From NCBI RefSeq assembly GCF_001687545.1, contig NZ_CP016545.1, positions 2,403,001 through 2,467,000 of the forward strand: a DNA stretch of 64,000 nucleotides, read 5' to 3'. The position numbers and the translations under genes are program-made. The notes under the pieces were generated by a model, which saw only the letters and a program-made list of their open reading frames with translations, did not search any database and was not told where the DNA came from. Position 1 is the first letter of the stretch; each line of letters starts with the position of its first letter. This document shows positions 1 through 8,365 of this stretch, in pieces. The DNA comes from Paraurantiacibacter namhicola. GTDB taxonomy: Bacteria; Pseudomonadota; Alphaproteobacteria; Sphingomonadales; Sphingomonadaceae.

Positions 1-335
1 ATCCGCTTGCCGGCGTGCCGGAAGTCCGCCGCCAGCAGGAAGACCTTGCCGAGCGTGTTACCCAGCCCGCCCCGCAGGCCGAAGCGCCCGCTGCGAAGCC
101 TGAAGTGGCCAAGAAGCCCGCCCGGAACACCCAGCGCCGCCGCGCCGTGGACCAGGGCCGCCGCGCCGCCTTCACGCTGCGCCTCGATCAGCATCGGCAC
201 ACGCAGCTGAAGCTGGCCGCAACGCTGCTCGATCGCAGCGCTCAGCAGATCGTTACCGAAGCGCTCGATCGCTTCATCGAAGACACGCCGGAAATCGAAC
301 AGCTCGCCCGCCAGGTCGAGCGCAAGCGCAAGTAA
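1..335 (+). CDS. Small basic protein, C-terminal part (5' end outside window)
   Basis: The frame is already open at the first base, so the visible 110 or so residues are the C-terminal part of a longer protein; an in-window GTG at 15 is not a convincing start. The visible part begins with a Pro/Ala/Lys/Arg-rich linker and ends in a helical stretch (TLRLDQHRHTQLKLAATLLD, then QQIVTEALDRFI). That stretch resembles a ribbon-helix-helix-like DNA-binding fold of the kind in small ParD/CopG relatives. It ends 21 bases before the SPOR lipoprotein gene, so the two are probably co-transcribed. The DNA-binding role is an inference from pattern only. Confidence 0.6.
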   Translation, partial: PLAGVPEVRRQQEDLAERVTQPAPQAEAPAAKPEVAKKPARNTQRRRAVDQGRRAAFTLRLDQHRHTQLKLAATLLDRSAQQIVTEALDRFIEDTPEIEQLARQVERKRK

Positions 336-356
336 GCGCACCGCAAGGGGGTCACC

Positions 357-1799
357 ATGACTTACGCCAAGCACAATCGCACCATCGGCCTCGTCGCCAC
401 CACCGCCATGGCAGCCGTCATGCTGGGGGGCTGCGCCACCAAGGCCGCGCCGCGCGCAGAGGTTTCCGCCAGCAAGGCGCAGACCGCCATGGCGTCCGGC
501 AAGCACGACAGCGCCATCGAGCACGCCGAAGCGGCTGTGATGGCAGAGCCGCGCAACCCGGTTTACCGCGTGACGCTGGGCAATGCCTATCTGGAAGCGG
601 GCCGTTTCCAGGCTGCAGCTACCAGCTTCGACGATGCGATGAAGCTGGGCGACAATTCGCCGCGCAACGCGCTTTCGCTCGCCCTTGCCCTCGCCGGTAA
701 TGGCCAGATGCGCGAAGCGGCAGCCGTGCTGTCCGATTTCGAGGATGTCATCCACCCGGCAGACCTTGGCCTGGCCTACGCTCTCGTTGGCCGCCCCGAT
801 GTGGGCATCCAGGTGATGTCCATGGCAATCCGCGGCGGTGAGAACACGCCCAAGATGCGCCAGAACCTCGCTTACACCTATGCCCTCGCCGGCCAGTGGC
901 GCGAAGCGCGCCTGATGGCGGCGGAGGACGTTCCGGCAGACCAGCTGGACCAGCGCCTGGGCCAGTGGGCGCAGCTTGCCGTGCCCGAAGCATGGCAGCA
1001 GCGCGTGGCCGGAATGCTGGGTGCGCCTGCCGGCGTGCGCGACATGGGCCAGCCGGTGCAGCTGGCACTCGCCAACAATCCGGGCGTGGAGCAGCTGGCG
1101 GTTGAAGCCACCGGCTTTGCTGCCGCCGATCCGGCCCCGCAGGCTGTCGTTCCCGCTTCGGTCGTGCCCGCTTCGGTCGCGCCTGCCGCTCCGCAGGTCG
1201 CCGCAGTTTCCACGCCTGTCTATCCCGCCCCTGCAGCCCGCGAACTGCCAGCCGTCGGCCAGCCGGTCGCACCGCAGGCTGCCCCGGCCGTTGCCGTGGC
1301 GCAGCCGGTGCAGGAAGTTGTGCGCACGCCGCAGCGCAGCCAGGATTTCGAAACCGCTTTCGCCGCACCCGCCCCCAAGGGCGGTTCGCTGGCCAGCGCC
1401 GCCAAGGACAGCGTCCGCTTCGTGCAGGAGCCGGTCGTGCAGACCCTTCCCGTGCGCCAGGGCGCCGCTCCCAAGCCGGAACGCGCCGTCGCAGCCAAGC
1501 AGGCCGATGGCACGCACCTGGTGCAGCTGGGCAGCTTCGCCTCCGAACAGGGCGCACGCCGCGCCTGGGGCATCTATGTCAAGCGTTACCCCGAACTGGC
1601 CGATCACCAGATGGTGATCACGCAGGCCGTGGTTCGCGGCAAGAAATACTGGCGCGTGTCCGCCGCCGGTTTCGACAGCCGGGGCAGCGCCAGTATGTGC
1701 GGCAAGGTCAAGTCGAACGGACAGGGTTGCTTCGCCTATGCCGAAGGCCGCCCGATGCCGGGCGCGGTCGACAATGGCGTGCGCATGGCCGCGCGCTAA
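357..1799 (+). CDS. TPR and SPOR domain lipoprotein
   Basis: A 480-residue envelope protein. The N-terminus is a lipoprotein signal with lipobox LGGC (Cys near residue 25). Residues about 38-150 look like tetratricopeptide repeats (HAEAAVMAEPRNPVYRVTLG, then YLEAGRFQAAATSFDDAMKL). A long Ala/Pro/Val-rich linker of about 130 residues follows. Residues about 385-465 match the SPOR fold (HLVQLGSFASEQGARRAWGI), which in this family binds denuded glycan strands of septal peptidoglycan. The protein is therefore probably anchored in the outer membrane and reaches into the wall. The start is supported by AAGGGGG seven bases upstream of the ATG. A strong terminator follows directly. Confidence 0.85.
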   Translation: MTYAKHNRTIGLVATTAMAAVMLGGCATKAAPRAEVSASKAQTAMASGKHDSAIEHAEAAVMAEPRNPVYRVTLGNAYLEAGRFQAAATSFDDAMKLGDNSPRNALSLALALAGNGQMREAAAVLSDFEDVIHPADLGLAYALVGRPDVGIQVMSMAIRGGENTPKMRQNLAYTYALAGQWREARLMAAEDVPADQLDQRLGQWAQLAVPEAWQQRVAGMLGAPAGVRDMGQPVQLALANNPGVEQLAVEATGFAAADPAPQAVVPASVVPASVAPAAPQVAAVSTPVYPAPAARELPAVGQPVAPQAAPAVAVAQPVQEVVRTPQRSQDFETAFAAPAPKGGSLASAAKDSVRFVQEPVVQTLPVRQGAAPKPERAVAAKQADGTHLVQLGSFASEQGARRAWGIYVKRYPELADHQMVITQAVVRGKKYWRVSAAGFDSRGSASMCGKVKSNGQGCFAYAEGRPMPGAVDNGVRMAAR

Positions 1800-1829
1800 G
1801 CCCGCACCGAAACGTCAGTTTCCCCTGGA

Positions 1830-1863
1830 AGCCCCGCTGGAAACGGCGGGGCTTTCTTTTTGC
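1830..1863 (+). terminator. Rho-independent terminator after the SPOR lipoprotein gene
   Basis: A GC-rich hairpin (AGCCCCGC, loop, GCGGGGCT) is followed by TTCTTTTT. It lies 30 bases after the stop of the lipoprotein gene. The convergent pyrC' stop is at 1882, just beyond it. Confidence 0.85.
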
Positions 1864-1881
1864 ACTGCGCCGGACAGGCGA

Positions 1882-3117
1882 TCAGCCGACCTTTACGCCG
1901 CCCTTCCACAGGCCGGTGGCGCGGCCCTGCATGGGCTGGCGGTCGAAAGGCGTGTTGCCAGCGCTGGACGCCATGCGGGCGCTGTCGACCACCCACGGAC
2001 GCTCCGGCTCCACCAGCGCCACATCGGCTTCCATACCATCTGCCAGCACGCCTGCATCCACGCCCAGCAGGCGCGCAGGGTTAGCAGCGAGCAGGTCGAA
2101 GGCGCGGCTCATGTCGATAGCGCCATCGCGCACCAGCGTCAGCGTCAGTGACAGGAGCGTTTCCGCCCCCGCCATGCCGGTCTCCGCATCGGCGAAGGGC
2201 AGGCGCTTGTCTTCCGGCCCGCGCGGGTCGTGGCCGCTGCCAATCACGTCGATCGTGCCATCGGAAATGGCCGCGATCACCGCCTGCCGGTCTTCCTCGC
2301 TGCGCAGCGGGGGCGAGAAGCGAGCAAAGGTGCGGAAATCCTTCATTGCGAGGTCCGACAGCATGAAATGCGCCGGTGTCACGCCTGCGGTCACATTCGC
2401 GCCGCGCGCCTTTGCCTGCCGCACCAGATCAAGCCCGCCGCGCGTGGTGACCTGCCGGAAATGCACGCGCGCGCCGCTCAGCTCGGCCAGCGCAATGTCG
2501 CGCGCAATCGCCAGCGCCTCGGCCTCTGCCGGTGCGCCAGACAGGCCCAGCCGCGTGGCCATCTCGCCCGCCGTTGCGACGGCCTTCCCGGCCAGCCCGG
2601 CGTCTTCCGCATGGCAGACCACCACCATGTCCAGCATGGCGGCATATTGCATCAGCCGCAGCATCGTGCCGCTGTCGCCAATCCACTTGCGCCCGGTGGA
2701 CACGCCGCGTGCACCTGCATCGTGCATCAGCGCCAGTTCGGCCAGCTGCGCGCCTTCCAGCCCCACGGTCGCGGCGGCCATCGGATGAACCCACAAGTCC
2801 GGCTTGCCATATTGCGCCGCAAAACGGACGCGCGCCGGGTAATCGAGCGGCGGGGACTGGTCCGGCATCAGGCCTGCGCGGGTGATCCCGCCGAAATGAC
2901 AGGCAGCCTTCTCGATCTCGAACACGCCGAAATCGACGAGGCCGGGCGTGACCAGCGCGCCGCCTGCATCCACCACCTCGTCACCGTCCTGCGGCGCTAT
3001 ATCGCCGAGGGCGTCGATGCGGCCATCCACGCAGCGCAGCGCGCCGGGGGCGATGCCGCCGGGCGTAACCAGTTTGCCGCCGGTGATCGTCAGGGGGCGC
3101 TGCTGCTTCATATCCAC
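1882..3117 (-). CDS. pyrC': Dihydroorotase-like protein lacking metal ligands (PyrC')
   Basis: An amidohydrolase-superfamily protein of 411 residues in the dihydroorotase family, encoded directly after pyrB with a 10-base overlap. The TIM-barrel framework is intact, but the active-site residues are not. After TPGLVD the expected HxH pair is replaced (DFGVFE, about residues 62-67). The usual C-terminal DHAPH becomes GHDPR, losing the catalytic Asp, and the H(I)CHVST-type histidine segment reads HFRQVTT. It is thus very likely a non-catalytic partner that helps assemble aspartate transcarbamoylase, as known for the pseudo-dihydroorotases of Pseudomonas. A functional PyrC should be encoded elsewhere. 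It shares the operon and, presumably, the promoter of pyrB. Confidence 0.88.
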   Translation of the reverse strand: MDMKQQRPLTITGGKLVTPGGIAPGALRCVDGRIDALGDIAPQDGDEVVDAGGALVTPGLVDFGVFEIEKAACHFGGITRAGLMPDQSPPLDYPARVRFAAQYGKPDLWVHPMAAATVGLEGAQLAELALMHDAGARGVSTGRKWIGDSGTMLRLMQYAAMLDMVVVCHAEDAGLAGKAVATAGEMATRLGLSGAPAEAEALAIARDIALAELSGARVHFRQVTTRGGLDLVRQAKARGANVTAGVTPAHFMLSDLAMKDFRTFARFSPPLRSEEDRQAVIAAISDGTIDVIGSGHDPRGPEDKRLPFADAETGMAGAETLLSLTLTLVRDGAIDMSRAFDLLAANPARLLGVDAGVLADGMEADVALVEPERPWVVDSARMASSAGNTPFDRQPMQGRATGLWKGGVKVG

Positions 3118-4145
3118 TCGCCCTCACCCCAGCCCGCCACGCCGCGCGCCTTGCGCGTCAGTATGTCGAGGCAGGCCATGCGCACGGCCACGCCCATTTC
3201 CACCTGGTCGGTAATAATGGAGGTGCCGGGCCGGTCGGCAACATCGCTGTCGATCTCCACCCCGCGGTTCATCGGGCCCGGATGCATGACGATGACATCG
3301 TCCTTCGCCCGCGCCAACCGCGCATCGGTGAGGCCGAACAGGTGGCGATATTCCCGCGGGGACGGGATGAACTGGCCGTCCATCCGCTCGTTCTGCAGGC
3401 GCAGCATCATCACCGCGTCCGCCCCGTCGATCGCGGCGTCCATCGCGTGGAAGGGCTCAGCGCCCATCTGCGAAATGCCCTCCGGCATCAGCGCGGGCGG
3501 CGCGCAGACGCGGACAATGGCGCCCAGCGCCTGCAGGCAGAGGATGTTGGAGCGCGCGACGCGGCTGTGCCGTATGTCGCCGCAGATCGCCACGGTTATG
3601 CCGTTCAGCATGCCATCCCCACTGCCGCGCCCCTGCTCCGCCAGCTTGTGGCGCAGCGCCAGGGCATCCAGCAGCGCCTGCGTGGGATGTTCATGGCTGC
3701 CATCGCCCGCATTCAGCACCGGGCAGGCGACCTTTTCCGCAATCAGCTGCACCGCGCCAGAACTGACATGGCGGATCACGATGGCATCCGCGCGCATGGC
3801 ATTCAGCGTCAGCGCGGTATCGATCAGCGTTTCGCCCTTCTTCACGCTGGACTGGGCCGCATGCATGTTGACCACATCCGCGCCCAGCCGCTTGCCGGCA
3901 ATCTCGAAGCTCAGCAGCGTGCGCGTGCTGTTTTCGAAGAAGGCGTTGATGATGGTGAGGCCGGACAGCGCATCGGAATGTTTCGAGGGCTGGCGGTTGA
4001 GCCGGACATATTGCTCTGCCTGTTCCAGCACATAAAGGATCTCATGCGTATCTAGCTGGGCAATGCCCGTCAGGTCGCGATGCGGGAATGCGCGCCCGCC
4101 GGCCGGGAAGCGGCTGGAAGCGGCGGGAGTTTGCGGCGAAGTCAT
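3108..4145 (-). CDS. pyrB: Aspartate carbamoyltransferase catalytic subunit
   Basis: Catalyses carbamoyl phosphate plus L-aspartate to N-carbamoyl-L-aspartate, the committed step of pyrimidine synthesis, in the cytoplasm. The 345-residue product has the carbamoyl-phosphate loop [13 protein letters not shown] (STRT at about residues 73-76), [10 protein letters not shown] in the middle, and [11 protein letters not shown] in the C-terminal aspartate domain. The frame is open 13 codons further upstream, but the second Met (MTSPQTPAA) gives a family-like N-terminus and is chosen as start. The gene is first in the pyrB-pyrC' pair and divergent from sppA. No pyrI-like regulatory gene is visible, consistent with a PyrB-PyrC' complex. 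Confidence 0.95.
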   Translation of the reverse strand: MTSPQTPAASSRFPAGGRAFPHRDLTGIAQLDTHEILYVLEQAEQYVRLNRQPSKHSDALSGLTIINAFFENSTRTLLSFEIAGKRLGADVVNMHAAQSSVKKGETLIDTALTLNAMRADAIVIRHVSSGAVQLIAEKVACPVLNAGDGSHEHPTQALLDALALRHKLAEQGRGSGDGMLNGITVAICGDIRHSRVARSNILCLQALGAIVRVCAPPALMPEGISQMGAEPFHAMDAAIDGADAVMMLRLQNERMDGQFIPSPREYRHLFGLTDARLARAKDDVIVMHPGPMNRGVEIDSDVADRPGTSIITDQVEMGVAVRMACLDILTRKARGVAGWGEGEWI

Positions 4146-4280
4146 TAAAGCCGAGCGCTTAGTCGAGCGCCATCGGCGCTTCAAGCGGTTTCGCCTTTAC
4201 CCGGGCGCCCTGCCGCCGCTATCGCTGCAAGCCAGGCGGCCGCGCGTCGCACCTTCTGCTGCAACGGGGAACGCACGCAC

Positions 4281-6158
4281 ATGTCTTTCGCACGCAAGGT
4301 CTGGCACCTTCTTGTCGCCATCAAGGATGGGCTTGCGCTCATTTTCCTGCTGCTGTTTTTCGCGCTGCTGTTCGCCATACTGACGAACCGGCCCAACCCG
4401 GCCGCCGTGCGCGATGGCGCGCTGTTGATGGAGCTGGACGGGTTCGTTGTGGAGGAAGCCGCCGCAATCGATCCGCTGGAAAGCCTGCTGAGCGGCGCCG
4501 CGCCTGTCCGGCAGTACGAGGCGCGCGATATCGTAACCGCGATCGATGCCGCAGCGGCAGACGAACGGATCAACTCGCTCGCGCTGGACCTGTCCACCTT
4601 CTCCGGCGGCGGGCAGGTGCACATGCAGGCCATCGGCGCCGCGCTCGACCGATTCCGCAAGGCGGACAAGCCAGTTTATGTCTATGCCGTCGCCTATGCC
4701 GACGATGCCATGATGCTGGCCGCGCACGCGACCGAAGTCTGGGTCGATCCCCTCGGCGGTGCAGTCATCGCAGGTCCGGGCGGCGAACGGCTGTATTACG
4801 CCGGACTGCTTGACCGGCTGAACGTCAACGCGCGTATCTACCGCGTCGGAACTTACAAGAGCGGCGTGGAGCCCTTTCTGCTGGACGGCATGAGCCCCGA
4901 AGCGCGCGAGAATGCGCAGGCACTCTATGGCTCGCTGTGGACCGAATGGGTCGCCAATGTGAAGCAGGCCCGCCCTGCAGCACAGGTGGAGCGCGTCACC
5001 ACGGAAGTCACCCCGTGGATCGAGGAAAGCCGCGGCGACCTTGCCAAGGCGGCGCTGGATGCAGGGCTGGTGGACAAGATCGGCACCCGCGAAGAATGGG
5101 GCGAACGCGTCGCCGAAACGGCAGGCGAGGACGAGTGGGACGACATGCCCGGCGCCTTTGCCAGCACGGATTACGACACCTGGCTGGCCGACCAGGATGA
5201 AGACCTGGATGGCAAGGCCATCGGCGTCATCACCATCGCCGGCCCGATCTCCGACGGCCTTGCCGGCCCGGGCGAGGCAGGGGCCGAGCGGATCGTCGAT
5301 GCGCTGGACAATGCCCTGAACGACGATCTCGCCGCGCTGGTCATCCGGGTGGATTCGCCGGGCGGCACTGTGACCGGTTCCGAGGCGATCCGCCGCGCGA
5401 TCCTGCGGCACAAGGCGGCCGGTATTCCCGTGGTCGTGTCCATGGCCAATGTCGCCGCGAGCGGAGGTTACTGGGTCTCCACCCCGGCGGACCGCATCTT
5501 TGCCGAGCCTGAGACGATCACCGGCTCCATCGGCATTTACGGCGTAGTGCCCACGTTTGAGAACACGCTGGCCGATTACGGCATCACCACCGACGGCGTG
5601 CGCACCACGCCGCTATCGGGCCAGCCGGACCTGCTTGCAGGCTTCACGCCGGAGGCCGACACGCTGCTGCAGGCCACCACGGAGCATGGCTACACCCAGT
5701 TCCTGACGCTGGTGGCCAAGAGCCGGGGCATCACGATGGAGCGGGCCGACGAGCTTGGCCAAGGCCGCGTTTGGGATGGCGGGACGGCCCGCCAGATGGG
5801 CCTGGTGGACCAGTTCGGCGATCTCGACAGCGCGCTCGAATGGGCGGCCGAGCAGGCGGAACTGGGCGATGACTGGCACCCCAAGTTTCTCAAGAGCGAT
5901 CAGACCGGCTTCGGCGCATTCCTGTCCGGCATGGGCGGATCCATGCATGCGCGGCAGGCGCCCAGTGACGTATTTGGCTGGTTCGCCGCGCGAGAGGCGG
6001 ATGTAACCGCGCGCGTCTGGCAGGACCTCGACGGATTGCTGAAGACGCAGGGCCTGCAGGCCCGCTGCCTCGAATGCCCCGCCCCGCCCGCCTCGCTGCC
6101 GCGCGAAGGCAATACCACCGGCCTGCTGGGCTGGCTGGCGCACGGCGCGCGTCCTTAA
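4281..6158 (+). CDS. sppA: Signal peptide peptidase SppA, 67K type
   Basis: Membrane-bound serine protease that degrades cleaved signal peptides in the inner membrane. At 625 residues it is the long form with two tandem protease-fold domains. An N-terminal membrane helix (about residues 15-35, rich in Leu and Phe) anchors it with the catalytic part in the periplasm. The general-base Lys is in TYKSGVEPFL (Lys193, N-terminal domain) and the nucleophile Ser is in NVAASGGYWVS (Ser394, C-terminal domain), as in the E. coli enzyme. The C-terminal domain also has ALVIRVDSPGGTVTGSEAI. It is divergent from pyrB with about 135 bases between the starts, which must hold both promoters. Confidence 0.93.
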   Translation: MSFARKVWHLLVAIKDGLALIFLLLFFALLFAILTNRPNPAAVRDGALLMELDGFVVEEAAAIDPLESLLSGAAPVRQYEARDIVTAIDAAAADERINSLALDLSTFSGGGQVHMQAIGAALDRFRKADKPVYVYAVAYADDAMMLAAHATEVWVDPLGGAVIAGPGGERLYYAGLLDRLNVNARIYRVGTYKSGVEPFLLDGMSPEARENAQALYGSLWTEWVANVKQARPAAQVERVTTEVTPWIEESRGDLAKAALDAGLVDKIGTREEWGERVAETAGEDEWDDMPGAFASTDYDTWLADQDEDLDGKAIGVITIAGPISDGLAGPGEAGAERIVDALDNALNDDLAALVIRVDSPGGTVTGSEAIRRAILRHKAAGIPVVVSMANVAASGGYWVSTPADRIFAEPETITGSIGIYGVVPTFENTLADYGITTDGVRTTPLSGQPDLLAGFTPEADTLLQATTEHGYTQFLTLVAKSRGITMERADELGQGRVWDGGTARQMGLVDQFGDLDSALEWAAEQAELGDDWHPKFLKSDQTGFGAFLSGMGGSMHARQAPSDVFGWFAAREADVTARVWQDLDGLLKTQGLQARCLECPAPPASLPREGNTTGLLGWLAHGARP

Positions 6159-6246
6159 GGACAAGCCACCGGGCCAGTCTATAAGGCTTGCACCGCCGCG
6201 CCGATGGGGATATTGGCGCGGCCCTGCCGGGCATTGACCCGCCGGC

Positions 6247-6321
6247 GGGCGCGTAGCTCAGTGGTAGAGCACACCCTTCACACGGGTGGGGTCGCAAGTT
6301 CAATCCTTGCCGCGCCCACCA
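6247..6321 (+). tRNA. tRNA-Val (anticodon CAC)
   Basis: A complete cloverleaf can be drawn. The acceptor stem GGGCGCG pairs with CGCGCCC, the D arm is GCTC/GAGC, and the anticodon stem CACCC/GGGTG encloses loop TTCACAC with anticodon CAC. The T arm is GCAAG-TTCAATC-CTTGC, followed by discriminator A and an encoded CCA. It would decode the GTG valine codon. Its 3' part is the insertion site of the island that follows. The 3' half now present is the one brought in by the element, so the gene was restored on integration. Confidence 0.97.
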
Positions 6322-6322
6322 T
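6272..6322 (+). repeat. attL: left 51-bp direct repeat (tRNA-Val 3' end)
   Basis: Fifty-one bases, from the anticodon stem through the CCA end plus one T, recur without mismatch at 35290-35340. Sequence diverges at once on both sides of the repeat. This is the usual core site left when a tyrosine integrase inserts an element into a tRNA 3' end. Confidence 0.95.
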
Positions 6323-6356
6323 CTTTTCAATGGTTTAGAAGAGCTGGTTTGTCCTT

Positions 6357-6378
6357 CCATGAAAAAAACATGAAAAAG
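6357..6378 (+). repeat. Paired 11-bp repeats inside left end of island (putative integrase arm sites)
   Basis: Two adjacent 11-base units, CCATGAAAAAA and ACATGAAAAAG, start 35 bases inside attL. The same tandem pair in the same orientation recurs at 35188-35209 near the integrase. Paired short direct repeats at both ends of an element are typical arm-type sites bound by the N-terminal domain of tyrosine integrases. Binding by this integrase is an inference. Confidence 0.6.
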
Positions 6379-6513
6379 GCGCTGCTGAATGCGTCGTGCA
6401 TTGGCTGTGTCCAGCGCGTCAAGCAACCGAGTATAGGGCGGCTTAACATAGGTTGTTTTGACCAAAGGCACTCTTTTGATTAGCCGCGTTCCGGAACGAC
6501 CGTAGGACATATC

Positions 6514-7257
6514 ATGCTGACAGAGCTGTTTCTGAAGGGGCGCCTGCGCCGAGAACTAAGTCCGCAGGAGAAGAAGGCGCTGGATGATACGGTATCGAGC
6601 ACCGTCGATTTGGGACCGCGCGAAACCTTGGTGAAGCGCGGCGAACGCCTTGACCGCAGCTACTACCTCATCGAAGGATCGGTGCTGCGTCATTTGGATG
6701 ACGACAAGGGTGAAAGGCAGTTGCTGGGCGTCAACATCGCTGGGGACTTCGTGGACCTTCACGCCTTTCCTATGAAGAGGCTGGATCATAGCGTCGCCAC
6801 GTTGGAACGCAGCAAATTCGCTTGTTTCGAGCATAGTGACATCGCGAAGCTTATTGACGGCAATGCCCATCTAGCCCGTGCCCTGTGGTTTTCGACCTTG
6901 CTGGATGCCGCGATGCATCGGGAATGGATTTTCCGACTGGGTCGTCTCAACGCGGAAGGCCGTATCGCGCATCTCATCTGCGAACTTATCGAGCGCCTGC
7001 GTCTCGTCGATCGCTACAACGGGAAAAGCCTGACCGTGCCCCTGCTCCAGCGCGATTATGCCGAGGCCTGCGGTATCACTCCGGTGCATACCAACCGCAG
7101 CTTCCGCAATTTGCGCGAGCGCGGCTACCTCGAACCAACCGGTGATGGGGTTGTGAAGATTTTCGACGAAGCAGCGCTGCGAAAACTGGCACAGTTCGAA
7201 GGCGACTATCTCTACGGCGACGGCGCGCTGGCGGTGGACTCCTTCGAAGACCGTTAG
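6514..7257 (+). CDS. Crp/Fnr-family transcriptional regulator
   Basis: A 247-residue cytoplasmic regulator. The N-terminal half is a cyclic-nucleotide-binding-type beta barrel (ETLVKRGERLDRSYYLIEGS, then LLGVNIAGDFVDLHAF). The C-terminal half is a Crp-type winged helix (LLQRDYAEACGITPVHTNRS, then FRNLRERGYLEP). There is no Fnr-like N-terminal cysteine cluster, so an Fe-S oxygen sensor is unlikely; the ligand is unknown. It is the first gene inside the left end of the island and converges with the glycosyltransferase gene, overlapping it by four bases. It may control the neighbouring sugar cluster, but no operator could be identified. Confidence 0.88.
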   Translation: MLTELFLKGRLRRELSPQEKKALDDTVSSTVDLGPRETLVKRGERLDRSYYLIEGSVLRHLDDDKGERQLLGVNIAGDFVDLHAFPMKRLDHSVATLERSKFACFEHSDIAKLIDGNAHLARALWFSTLLDAAMHREWIFRLGRLNAEGRIAHLICELIERLRLVDRYNGKSLTVPLLQRDYAEACGITPVHTNRSFRNLRERGYLEPTGDGVVKIFDEAALRKLAQFEGDYLYGDGALAVDSFEDR

Positions 7258-8285
7258 GCAGCGCGATAAAGCGCAGTAATCGCCGCCGCCATCCGTCCGA
7301 CACCGAAGCGTTCCTCGAACCGCTTCCGGACTTTGCCGCGATCGAGCGTCAGAAGTTCCGGCAGGCGCGCCGATGCCTCGGCCATGTCGTTCACGATTAT
7401 TCCCGAGACGCCCTCATCCACCACCTCGGCCACACTGCCATTTCGCCATGCCAGCACTGGTGTACCGCACGCCATTGCCTCGATCATTACAAGGCCGAAG
7501 GGTTCTGGCCAATCTATCGGGAAGACGAGGGCGGCCGCATCGCCGAGGAAGGCTTGCTTCTGCGCGTCGGTCACGCTTCCGACATGCTGCACGTTTGCCG
7601 AGAGTTTAGGCCTGACAACCCTTTCAAAATAGTCCGGATTGCCCGGATCGACCGGGCCTGCGAGCTTCACCGGCAGGTTCGCCGACGCACCTAGCGCTAT
7701 CGCCCGGTCGGGCCGTTTCTGGTCCGTCATCCTCCCCAGGAATGCAAGGTAGCCCCCGGAACCGGTTCCCAGTGCATAGCGATCAACGGGGATACCATGG
7801 TGCACCGTTCCTGCCAGACTACTGGACGGAATATCTTTCGCTTGTCGCTCCGAGATAGCGATCACTCGCTCTTTTGGAAAAAGCTCGAAATGCAGCTTGT
7901 GGTCGAGTTCGTCCGCCCTCCAATGGATCGTACGGAACACCGGAATGCCCAGGCTTTCGGCGACGGCACTCGATTGCGCCGGGCCATGCAAGTGGATGAC
8001 GTCACACTCGCTGCCATGCGCCAGCAGTTGGCGAAGTTGATCTGCTTCAAGCGCTGCGAGCAGTCCCGGTGGAGGTTCGCTACCCTGCGCCTTCCATCCT
8101 GCGAGACTCGGTCGGCCAGCGAGAAGTGTAACCCTCTCAAGCCCACTGTCTTCCGATGCAAAAAGGACGACATCATGGCCAAGCGCAGCCTGCGCAGTGG
8201 CGAGGTCCGCGATCACTCGTTCCGTGCCCCCGTAGGTGGAAGGCGGGACCGGGTACACGAGTGGCGCGACATGGCCGATACGCAT
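7254..8285 (-). CDS. Family 4-type glycosyltransferase
   Basis: A retaining GT-B glycosyltransferase of 343 residues. The N-terminal domain begins MRIGHVAPLVYPVPPSTYGG, with the YGGTERV loop typical of the family. The C-terminal domain has FLGRMTDQKRPDRAI and the donor-site stretch EPFGLVMIEAMACGTPVLAW with the E-x7-E pattern. The open frame extends 18 codons upstream, but the MRIGHVAP start matches the family. It is divergent from the sucrose-phosphate-synthase-like gene, with 80 bases between the chosen starts. The acceptor is unknown. The neighbouring GT genes suggest a shared glycoside or glycan product. Confidence 0.88.
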   Translation of the reverse strand: MRIGHVAPLVYPVPPSTYGGTERVIADLATAQAALGHDVVLFASEDSGLERVTLLAGRPSLAGWKAQGSEPPPGLLAALEADQLRQLLAHGSECDVIHLHGPAQSSAVAESLGIPVFRTIHWRADELDHKLHFELFPKERVIAISERQAKDIPSSSLAGTVHHGIPVDRYALGTGSGGYLAFLGRMTDQKRPDRAIALGASANLPVKLAGPVDPGNPDYFERVVRPKLSANVQHVGSVTDAQKQAFLGDAAALVFPIDWPEPFGLVMIEAMACGTPVLAWRNGSVAEVVDEGVSGIIVNDMAEASARLPELLTLDRGKVRKRFEERFGVGRMAAAITALYRAA

Positions 8286-8365
8286 GGATGTAACCTTTAT
8301 TACACGCAAATTGAGGAACTTAGTAGCCCTAGCAGACATCGGTGTCTCGCAAAGGGAAACCGATC

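Noticed and set aside
2230-4035. A 601-codon open frame on the plus strand
   Set aside because: It lies antisense to pyrC' and pyrB, which have clear family motifs. Long antisense frames are expected in GC-rich DNA.
4197-5411. A 404-codon open frame on the minus strand
   Set aside because: It is antisense to sppA, whose catalytic Lys and Ser are both present.
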